DNA from: Synaphobranchus kaupii
Lineage: Eukaryota; Chordata; Actinopteri; Anguilliformes; Synaphobranchidae
Assembly (NCBI GenBank): GCA_029718625.1
Contig: CM056383.1
Location: forward strand, 69,902,895 to 69,966,894
DNA length: 64,000 nucleotides
Reading direction: 5' to 3'
This document shows, one piece after another, positions 36,546-48,500 of the stretch. The translations under genes were made by a program, and so were the position numbers. The notes beneath the pieces were generated by a model that saw only the letters and a program-made list of their open reading frames with translations, searched no databases and was not told the DNA's origin. Position 1 is the first letter of the stretch. Each line of letters starts with the position of its first letter.

Positions 36546-39207
36546 CTCTCTCTCTCTATCCCTCTCTTTATCCCTCTCTCTCTCTCTCTCTCTATCTCTA
36601 TCTCTCTCTCCATCCCTCTCTATCCCTCTCTCCCTCCCCCTCTCTCTCTCTCTTTCTATCCCTCTCTCTCTGTGCTGTTCTGTCATTTCACAGGAATGTA
36701 GGACTGCATCTGGTCCTGATTAGCGAAGCCTGAGAGAGCTTTGACTTCATTCTGGGGGTGCAGGGGGGTCATTCTCACAGCATGCGCGTGCCACAGGTAC
36801 GCCTCACACGCAGGTCAGCGGGGAGCACTCCGACCCCCCGGGGGTGCTCCTCTAACCCTGAGTTCGGAGCAGAACTGCTCGTTCGCGGAGGGGCCGCGCG
36901 TGAGACCACTTCTCAGACCACGCATTGTGCGCCTGAAAGCCAGTCTCCAGTTACGGCACGGTGGCAGGATGTTTGAGGGAACAGTCCCCAGTTACGGCAT
37001 GGTGGCAGGATGTTTGAGGGAACAGTCCCCAGTTACGGCATGGTGGCAGGATGTTTGAGGGAACAGTCCCCAGTTACGGCACGGTGGCGGGATGTTTGAG
37101 GGAACAGTCCCCAGTTACGGCATGGTGGCAGGATGTTTGAGGGAACAGTCCCCAGTTACAGCATGATGGCAGGATATTTGAGGGAACAGTCCCCAGTTAC
37201 GGCACGGTGGTGGGATGTTTGAGGGAACAGTCCCCAGTTACGGCATGGTGGCAGGATGTTTGAGGGAACAGTCCCCAGTTACAGCATGATGGCAGGATAT
37301 TTGAGGGAACAGTCCCCAGTTACGGCACGGTGGTGGGATGTTTGAGGGAACAGTCCCCAGTTACGGCATGGTGGCAGGATGTTTGAGGGAACAGTCCCCA
37401 GTTACGGCACGGTGGTGGGATGTTTGAGGGAACAGTCCCCAGTTACGGCACGGTGGCAGGATGTTTGAGGGAACAGTCCCCAGTTACGGCATGGTGGTGG
37501 GATGTTTGAGGGAACAGTCTCCAGTTACGGCACAGTGCAGGGATGTTTGAGGGAACAGTCCCCAGTTACGGCATGGTGGCAGGATGTTTGAGTACACACG
37601 GGTACGGATGAGGTCAAGGAGCTGCAGTCAGATTGTTGCATATACTATGTGTGTGTGTAAAGGTGTGTGTGTGTGTATGGGACAGCCAGACAGCTGTAAG
37701 ATGGATGTGTGTGTATGTGAGTGTGAGTGTGTGTGTGTGTGTGAGTGTGTGTGTGTGTATGGGACAGTCAGACAGCTGTAAGATGGATGTGTGTTTTGGG
37801 ACGGGCCGGGCCCCTGACTCCAGCTGTACAGAGGAATGTAAATGACAGGGAGAGTCTGAGTGGAACTGGGTCAGCTCACAGTGGAGAGAAAGAGAGAGAG
37901 AGGAGGGGGGGAGAGAGAAGAGAGAGAGGGGGGAGAGGGAGAGACACAGAGAGAGGAGGGGGGGCCATTCTGCCACAGCCTGGGGCCACAGGGCCACTGA
38001 CCCCTCAGCCCGCTCCCTCCCCATCGTCCCACGGCCCTCTGGGACCATGATTCTAATGTTTCCAGCGGCCTCGTGGCCCTGTCACACCGGAGCTTGTAGT
38101 GGGGTCAAAGGTCAGAGGTCATGGGGGGCCCTTTTCAGATGGGCTAGTCCATACGGTCTGTTCAAACTACCGCAGCACCGCAGTTGAAATGCACACTGAC
38201 CTCTGTGGTAAAACTGCGGAATTTCAGCGGTCATTTCCTAAGTGGACGCACTTTTCCAGGGTAGTCTTTAAAGTGCTTTGATTTTTCCAGCCCGCCCTCC
38301 CCCCGCTGGGAACGCTGGGAACGTGGTGTTGAATGGGAGCTGAAAGGAATTGTAATTGTGGATTGAGTGATGAGCTGAGCACAGACGGTCCTCTCTGTTC
38401 TCTGTGCTGTATCTGATCTCCTGTAGCACTTAAAGAGGGCCGGTGAACGGGGGGGGGGGCAAGTCCAGGCCGGCCCTTAAAGAGGACAGATGGAGAGGTA
38501 GATAGATAGAGACCTTTATTTAATCAGGGATAAGCCCATTGAGAGCAATCTTTTACAATGGCGCCCTGAGAGTACAACAATGCAACAAGACAACACAACA
38601 ATAAATTAAAATATTACAAAAGTAGTGCAAACAATATGAAAATTATTGAAAATAGTAGATACATTATGAAAAGCAAGTACTAGATTCCAGACAAAACTCA
38701 TTCAAAATAAACCTGAAACACTCAATACTAGTCAGTCTGTCCCATTTGAGGGTGACCTGTAACTGATTCCATTTAAAAGGTGCATAGAAGGCAAAAGCAG
38801 CCTCTCCAGGTTCAGTATTCATACGTGGGTTACAGAGAGTGAATATTCTTGAGAGCGAGTATACTGCGCAATAGATATAAACTCTAAAAGGGAACAAATA
38901 TATAATGGCAACTTATTTATTCCTGCTTTATAAATGAACATAAGGCAGTGGTATTCCCTTATGTCACTAAGAGAGGTCAAGAATAATGTGATTTACCATG
39001 TCAAAAGCTTTGATAAGTCGATAAATAGGGTAAAGAATATATCATTTACCACCTTGTAAGCTGCGGTCAGTACTGTGCCCAGGTGCCCAGGCATAAAACC
39101 AGACTGATATGAGTTCAAAATGCTATTTGTAGATAAATAAGGACAAACTTTTTTATTCACCAGTTTAAAAAAAATTTTGGCTAAGCAAGGAAGTTTAGAG
39201 AGAGTGA

Positions 39208-39240
<33 letters not shown>

Positions 39241-39738
39241 GCGCACACAGAGGTTGAGCTGCAGTAGATGTTCTGTGTTTGGGGCCTCCTGTTAGAGGGG
39301 AATGAAATGCAGACTTCAGTCGAGACAGGAAACGCTTTTCTAACTCAGTGACTCATGGGCTGGGCTTCCTGCCAGGAGCGGCTGGGGGCGGGGTCAGAGA
39401 GGCTGGGGGCGGGGTCAGAGAGGCTGGGGGCGGGGTCAGAGCCTCCATGGGAACCATGAAAGAAAAACACAGCTTCAGGGTCCAGATGTGGGGACGCTGT
39501 TAGGGGAACACACACACAGTATAAACAGCACAAACACACACTGCCAAGGCACAGTTAAAACATTTAAAACTTTATTTAAAACCACGGACATAAGCAGGTG
39601 TCCGTTTTCCGTTTCCCCGACAGAAGATGGAGGATTCGGGTGGAAGGGCAGAGAAGGGGATCGAGAGGAAAGATGCTTTATCTGTAGCTAGTCCCTGTGA
39701 CTCTCTGACAGAGGGAATTAGATTTAGGTCAGCTTAGA

Positions 39739-39828
<90 letters not shown>

Positions 39829-42222
39829 GCACGCGTTTGCCAGTGTTTAAGCTTATGTGTGCATGGGTGTGAGTATGTGTACGTGTGCGTGTGCGTGTGC
39901 GTGTATGTGGTGACCTTAGCCTGACTTTAACAGAACAATGCATCCTTTTTCTGGAGTTTCCTCTTTAGCCCCTCCTCTGTCTGAGTGACAGTACACTTCC
40001 ACCAATCCCAGGGTTGGAAGGACAGAAAAAGACAGGCGGTGCGTCCCAATATTCTTCACTCCCCACCTCCCTTCCTCCACTCCCCCACTACCACTCCTCA
40101 CCTACCCGGAAGTATGCAAAACTGTCTCAACGTTTCGAGTACAAGTATTTACATGTACAGTATACAATGTACCTGATATTGCGGTTTGCGTCGAGACATT
40201 AATCAATATGTAACCATTAATACGTAATTAAGATGTAATCAGCAACATTAGATTAAAACACAAAGATCCGTTTCCGGGGCAAGGGGGAGAGGAGGTGGGA
40301 GTGGAGGAAGGGAGTGTGCATTTTTTGAGTATTGGGACGCACCCAGGGGCCGTGACTGAATATGATCTCTTCACCCCTTTGAGGCGCATACTTGAGTCAA
40401 CTTCGTCAAAACGCTTTTGAGCGGGCAACTTTTTCTCACAAATGGGGGCACTTAAAATCCCAGAATGAAGCCCTTATTTCCAGGGTTTTGTTGAGGGGAT
40501 TCAGAAGCACACTCATCCACAGAACTGTGCACTCGTACGACAATTTCAGGAAGTAAATTTCAGAAGTAAAAACTACAACTTGTAGTACAAGACATAGACT
40601 GTATATGCATGTCTATGGTACAAGAGCGGGACATATATTACAAACTACTTACCCCCCGTTTTTGCCTCACACTGCAGTGTCCTTTGATTGTGTGCTGCCC
40701 GCTGGAACAAAATATTGGGGAGGACTTTTACTTTGTGAACCTGGATTTGTACACCTCTGGGCTTAGCCAATCCCTGTGAGGTTAGCGCCATGGAAACATA
40801 GCCACTGATGAGAGAGCTGTCTAAAAACAGTCCACCATTCAAATCTAATGAGTATGGGGCCACGCCCCCTTAACCCTGTAAGGTGTAAGATCACCAGTAT
40901 GTGATTAGAATGTTCTTAACTGAACATTCTAATGCTGAGGTAACAATCACTACTGCTAATTGAAAACAATGGAGTTCTAGAACACTGACTTAGAATTTAG
41001 AAAAAACATTCCAAAAAACCTACTCTTCAAAGGGTTAACTTTGACATTTCTGGATAGGAGGCCATGTCATTATTCCATGTAAAAGTAGCAGCTAAAATCA
41101 CTGTCATCCCATTGGAGAGGCTGTCCTGTTGTCTGGGCAACGGCGGATCCCGCAGAGCTTGTGTACCCATTTGTTATTTTGACAATGAAAAAGGCGCCTT
41201 TTTCACAGCCTGGTCAAAGCCGTTTTCTCTGTACCTGTCCGGATCTATACCTGCCTGCTTACACCCGTGCCAGGTAACATTCCTGTCAGGTAATATACCT
41301 CCCTGCTTACACCCCTGCCAGGTAACATACCGGTCAGGTAATATACCCATCTGGTTCTATGCCTGCCTGCTTGCACCCCTGCCAGGTAACATACCTGTCA
41401 GGTAATATACCTCCCTGCTTGCACCCCTGCCAGGTAACATACCCGTCTGGTTCTATACCTGCCTGCTTACACCCCTGCTGGGTAACATACCTGTCAGGTA
41501 GGCTACTATACCTGCCTGCTTACACCCCTGCCAGGTAACATACCTGTCAGGTACTATACCTGCCAGGATCTACACCTGTCTACAGGTGTACTCCATTTCT
41601 CAAACACCACATCTGTACTGACCCCTGACCCATGCTGGGATTGTGCTACGTTTGGGAGAGAAAGGAAGAGAGAGTGTGAGAGAGACAGAAAGGGAGGAAG
41701 AGAGGGGGGGAGGGAGAGAGAAAGGCAGGAAGAGAGACAGAGGGAGGGAGAGAGAGAGCGAGAAGGATGTTTGCCATGCAGTACCATACTGAGTAGACGG
41801 GAGGTTTGATTTCAGCGTTGTGGGCAGACGGCAGCTTTCTGAAGCTCAGCGTGTGATCTTGGCTCTTTCACTGTGAGACGACACTGCTGTGTGATAGGGA
41901 TATAGATAAGAGCTCTCTGTGGAGGCTCCCTCGGGGGGGGGGGGGGGGGGGGGGTCTTATCTGTGACATGCATTCCCCCACCCGCTCGTACCACGGTGCG
42001 TTATTCTGCCGAAGCAGCACCTCCACCGGAGATGTTAAATTAAGTTTGTCACGTCTTTTACAAGCCTGCAGTGATTTATTTCCTTCACAGTAGAATATGG
42101 CTCTGCCTCAGTGTCACTGTGTGAGGAACTGCTTTAGCTATGTCTGCGTGTGCGTGTGCGCATATGTGCGCGCGCGCGTGTGTGTGTATATATATGTGTA
42201 TATGACAGAAAGTGTGTGTATA

Positions 42223-42264
<42 letters not shown>

Positions 42265-42292
42265 CATGTATGTGTGTGCGTGTGTGTGTATA

Positions 42293-42334
<42 letters not shown>

Positions 42335-42519
42335 CATGTATGTGTGTGCGTGTGTGTGTATATCTGTGTGTGTGTGAGTGTGTGAGAGAGAGAGAGCATG
42401 TATGTGTGTGCGTGTGTGTGTATATCTGTGTGTGTGTGTGTGTGAGAGAGCATGTGTGTGTGTTGTCTTATGAAGGTTACCCAATGTTATGCTTTTAAAA
42501 GCACAAAAAACGTGCACAT

Positions 42520-42561
<42 letters not shown>

Positions 42562-45500
42562 ATGCTTTGAACGGATGGGCTACAGGTCTGTAGAGACTTG
42601 TTTGTTTATTATTCATTTGTTTCAATCCTCATAAAATCCTCCATTAAATGGAATGTGACACTTAATTACTGATAAATCAGAGGGAGAAAAGCGGCTTTGA
42701 CTCGTATTAAACACAGGCAGAAATTTCTGAAAGAAGGTGCAAGCGCCACCTTGTGGTTGTCACTGTTATTGCAACACAACGCCAACACAAAATGGAAAAT
42801 GTGTACCGCTGGAGGCAAAGTGCTTGAAGCTTGAAGCTTTACCTGTTATTGTCTTCGCTGAAGGATAGTTGTTAACCTAAATGTCCTGTACTTTTCTTAC
42901 AACTTCTGGGTTTTTTTTGTGTTGTTGCTCCAAGCACTGGTCGTGTGAGTGTGATCAGAAAGGATGCTCTAGGCGTCGCAACAGCAGGATCACTGTTCTT
43001 TCACACCTGACGCTGAGATTACGGTTTGAAGACAGAGTGATAAAATGAGGCTGGAGAAGACCGCCTGAAGTTGAATGAATTCTTAAAGGGGGGGGGGAGG
43101 GTGTCATACGTGTGAGTGTTCACAACAGTGTGCAGACCTGTTAGCCTACTAGCAAACAACAGAGGATTTGGATTTTGCCAAAGGGGTCTGTATGTGTGGA
43201 TATCACCATACACTAAAGTGCTGATATATATGCACAGAGCATTCCTGACCTGTAGGCATACAAGTCGGGCCTCGAGACCTGCCTGAGGTTCCATTTTGAA
43301 AGATCAGCAAGAAAATAATTTTAAAAGGGAATAATACATATTTTTTATATGTAACAGCTGTGTTCTGTTACGGTAAATTGTTTATAAAATGTGTGGTTCA
43401 GGAGTTCAGTTGAAGCCAGGTAGGGAGGAGGGTGCTTGGGAGAATTCTTCACTTTTGCCTTTGAGGATGCAGCCACTAGATGGCGCTGATCGTCCTTTCC
43501 CTTTCCCCAGTCCTGATTACTTTGCAGTTTTCTGCAGATTAATTAATTTCCCTAATAAATGTAATTAAATCTCCTCTGTTATGAGCACAGCAGTGGCAGT
43601 TAATAAGAAATTAAAATCGCGTGAGAATTAAATGAATACATGGTATATATGGCCTTTTGGACACACTACAAAAAAAAAAAAAATTTTAAATTGCAACTTA
43701 GATAACAGAAAAGAATGAGATGTTGTCCTGATGTTTTCCTGATGTTGCGATATTCTAATGAGGGGGGAAAGGTGCTCAGTGGCTTTACAGATAAAGTACA
43801 TACATTTTTAGCGGGTAACTGACGGCAGACCTGTCCCTCTCTCTCTCCCCGCAGGAAGTGAAGAGCAAGTCGAAGGTGTGCGCCAACGTGTTCTGCGGGG
43901 CGGGCAGGGAGTGCGCCGTGACAGAGAAGGGGGAGCCCACCTGCCTGTGCATCGAGGTGCGAACCCTGCTGCCGTAGCAACGAACCCTCACCCCAACTGC
44001 CTGGGCGTGTGTGCGTCCCCCCTCCCCCCCCACCACCTCGGGGGATTACTCTACAGACACGGACATCAAAGGCTCCTGAAAGTCAAGCCCAGTTTATCTG
44101 GATTAGTGTCAGGAAGCCGTGGCCCTGAGACAAAGAGAGCAGCAGTAATTTAAAAAAGCAACGAAACAGTGGAAGGCAGGGGGTTTGGGGGGTTTGGGGG
44201 GTTGGGGGGGGGGGGGGGGGGGGGGGGTTGGGGGTTGTGGGGGGGTTGTGGGGGTCGAGCATCCTCATAGCCGCTGTTTTCTTCTCCTCTCCCCCTCAGC
44301 AATGCAAACCCCACAAGCGCTCGGTGTGCGGCAGCAACGGGAAGACTTACCGGAACCACTGCGAGCTCCACCGTGACGCCTGCCTCACCGGACTCAAGAT
44401 CCAGGTGGCGCACGACGGCCACTGCGAAGGTGGGTACGGCGTGACCCCGAAACATACTGTGACCCCAAACATGGCCCCCCCCGAAACACGGGCTGCATTC
44501 GAATAGTCAAACAAAATAGCTCCTTTTTCCTTTCCTTGCAACTTTTCCTTGACCTCGCCAGAAAACGTCACGGGGGTCAAGGAAAAGTTGGATGGAGAGA
44601 TTTACACGGAATCTAGCGTCTACTGTGGAATTCAAAGCTCCTTCTCTACCTTGCATCGTGGTGCGATGTCCAGTCGTATTGGCGTGACTGTTCAACATAG
44701 CGAACTACAACTTCATGAAAAATTACGACAAAAGGCCCATCATTGTCATCTGTATTTCACTTGTACCGTTCGTATTATTTCGGCGAAATTTAGCCTCTTA
44801 ATAAATTTGGTGTATTGTCTGATTGCGTCATTTTTTGTTTACTTTCTATTATAAGCCACTACTAGCCAACAATACTAGCTATTCACATTTAGATTTCTGC
44901 CATTTCTCAGATGTTCGCCTTGTTGTTTGAATTTGGTAATTCGGTAGGTTCCGGAAAACTCTGATGCCTATGTAAACATTAGCGGCATTGCATTGTGGGG
45001 CGCGAATACTACCTTCCTTCTGAAAAGGATAGTCCAGAAAGGACGGATAAAAGGAATTGTGAAGCTCCTTTCCTTCTCAATATAAGAAATTCGAACCGTC
45101 CTTAGCATGGCTGCCCGGGAAATATTTCCGGTTCATGCGATCTAAAGGATGCTTCCTTGCTCGAATTTGTCTATTCGCATGCAGCCCCTGTGTGACCCCA
45201 AAACATGGTGTGACCCCCAAAATATGGCCTGACCCAGAAACATGCCACAACCCCGAAATATGGCCTGACCCAGAAACATGCCACAACCCCGAAATATGGC
45301 CTGACCCAGAAACATGCCACAACCCCGAAATATGGCCTGACCCCTTCTCCGTTCCTGTCCTGCTATGGAGGTGGGCCCCTGGATAAGGGTGGGAAATCGT
45401 AAAGAATCTACAAGCCTGTACTGTAAAAGCAGAGTGTAACTGGAGCTACATCCAAATCTGGGCCATGCCTTGGAGGGTCCAAAATACACTCAACATAAAT

Positions 45501-48500
45501 CACCGGATCTTTCCATTCATACTCAAACCAGTGAAGTTGAAGGCTGTCCTTGTTACACAGGCTGCCCCTGTTACAGGTAGCAGCACAGGTGCATCATGGG
45601 AGTCACAGGTGAAAGCGTTCCAGGGGTCTTCAGCTGCTGAACGCGTCGCCGGGACAACGTGGGCAACCGTACCGCCACATACCGCCGTACCGTGGCTCTG
45701 TAGGGGACAGGGTGTGGCTCTGTAGCGGATAGGGCGTGGCTCTGTTGGCTTGTAACAGCAAAGCCACTGGGATTATTGGCTAAAGGCACATCTCACTTTC
45801 TGGAGTTTTTTTCACGTACCGCCATGTACCGCCATGTACTCGCGATGAAACATTTGCTTCAAATCTAAAATTTGTTTTCTTTTTCTTTTCTTTTCCAGAG
45901 AAGAAAGCAGAAAAGGCGGTTGCCAGCCCAAGTAAGTACCCCCCCCCCCCCTCTCTAAGCCTGTAAAACCTGGACTATAACTGCACCCGTGCCACTGCCC
46001 CGCCTAAAACTGTACCATCCTGTCCTCTGTGTAACCCCCCCCCCCTCTCTCCCCCCCCCCTCTCTCTGCGCAGTCGTCTGTTACCTGGGCGACCGTAACG
46101 AGCTTCGCAGTCGGGTCATTGAGTGGCTGCAGGCTGAGGTCGTGCCCGACGGCTGGTTTTCCAAGGGCTCCAACTTCTCTGACATCCTGCTTAAATACTT
46201 CAAGGTGGGTGTGACAAAAGGGCGTGGCTCTGTAGGGGACAGGGCATGGCTCTGTAGGGGACAGGGCGTTGCTCTGTAGGGACAGGGCGTGGCTCTGTAG
46301 GGGACAGGGCGTGGCTCTGTAGGGGACAGGGCGTGGCTCTGTAGGGGACAGGGCGTGGCTCTGTAACGGATAGGGCGTTGCTCTGTTGGCTTGTAACAGC
46401 AAAGCCACTGGGATTATTGGGTTAAAGGCACATCTCACTTTCTGGAGTTTTTTTTCAGAGATAGTGTTTGTTTTTGATTGGCCTAGAGAGGTAAGGTGAA
46501 GGATATTTTAAAAACATACAGATGTTTCTGAAGATTTACAGTGGTGGGTAGCAGGGCATTGTGGGGTTTGTGGTCCAAAACAGCTTCGGCAGCGAGGTTA
46601 AACCCGAGCGGCCTGATACCAGCCACTGTAGAACTGGCAGCTCATCACAACAATCTTTGAGTATCTGAAATACACAGAACCGTCTGGCCCGTTGGCAGAA
46701 AACACCCAACTACAGAAAACAAACAAGCCCTTTCAGGTCACTGTGATATGATGCCTGAGGCAGGCGAGGGAAACTGGGGACAATACAGAGTCCTTTCGCA
46801 ATATTGTACAGGGTCACATGGTCTAATCACGCTGTGAGAGACAGCTGAATGGCCCTGACCTCAGAGAGAGAGAGGGAGAGAAACCGCAGAACTAGAGCAA
46901 GTCATGCTGACTGTGATAGATAATTGTAAACTCTCTCTCACTCTCTCCTTCGCTCACTCTCTCTCCTTCTGTCTCTCCCCCTTTCTTTTCCTTAATTCAG
47001 GATAGCTCAATGGTATTTATTTGGCAGGCCAGCCCCAGGCAGTGTTGTCAGGGCAGTCACACAGAGTATGAAGTGTATGAGTATATACTGTGCACTGGGT
47101 GAAGCTGATAACACTGCTTCTATCAGACAGGCAGTGTTGTCAGGGCTGTAAACAGCCAATTAGGACTTCAATGGCGGGTGACGGGCAGCATGACACCCCT
47201 CCCATACCACATCGCACTCGCCCTCTCCCCTGGTCTCGCCATGGCAACGCCCCCTGTGCTAATTTTACCGCGCGGAGGGGCGCTCTGTCTCCCGCCAAAT
47301 CCTCAAAGAAGCCTTTGCGGGTGGCGGGGTTATTTATGTGACCGCTATCTCAGGCATGCCCAAGACGGGCCGCAATTACGTTTAATTATTCAGTGCCACG
47401 CCCATGGAGAGGAACCCGGTGACCCCTCTGCTACTGGCCAGAGCTTCTTAAAGGGCCAGCGCACAGAACACTCAGGAGCCCGTGTTCCGTGCACGGCGAC
47501 CGGCCGCAGGAGCAGTTTAAAATGCTCTGACCTGCAGTGCGTGAGCTGCGTGGATCCGCCGTGTTTCCCCCTCTCTGAAGAGTGCTTACTGCGGGGGTTT
47601 AGCGCTTAGCAAACCCGCGTGCTCCCCATGGCGCTCAGCCTCTTATCGCAGCTTTGACCTTAAGGTGGTTAATGAGTAGCAGCGCTATCGGCTAATTCTC
47701 TATCTCTTTCCATCGGCTCTACCGCTAATGAGTCTCTGACCCACAGCGTAATGATAGGTTTGATATATGATTTATTAGATAATGTTTATGGGATTTATTT
47801 GGCATTACACGTGTACAGTGGGGCAGGACAGGTGCATCATGGGAGTCACAGGTGAGAGCGTTCCAGGGGTCAGGTGGAGGGGTGGGACAGGTGCGCAGTG
47901 AGAGAAGACTCACCTTTCACCCAGTAGCAGGACTGTGGTAGTAACTCTCAGATTTTAACTGGACTTTTTTCTAGTTTCAGATGAATCTCTTGTGATAGTG
48001 TGGATACATTTAGCGACAGATGTAAGGGCTGTAGGCTGGCAGTGCCATGGTCACATCTTAACCCTGATGGAACCTCTTTATTTACCCGAAAGGTCGCTGT
48101 GTTTATAGCGGTCTCTGGCGCTTCAGGGTCCCTAAGAGTCCAGGGGGGTTATACTATGAAGCAGGATTACTGAGTTAGCTGGATAACTGCACTGAGTAAA
48201 ACCCGGAACCCTCCCAAAAAAAAGAGCTGTTCCGGATTTTAGTTATCCAGCTAACTCAGTAACCCTGCTTCTCTTACTCAGTGCAGTTATCCAGCTAACT
48301 CAGTAACCCTGCTTCTCTTACTCAGTGCAGTTATCCAGCTAACTCAGTAAGCCTGCTTCTCTTACTCAGTGCAGTTATCCAGCTAACTCAGTAAGCCTGC
48401 TTCTCTTACTCAGTGCAGTTATCCAGCTAACTCAGTAAGCCTGCTTCTCTTACTCAGTGCAGCTATCCAGCTAACTCAGTAAGCCTGCTTCTCTTACTCA

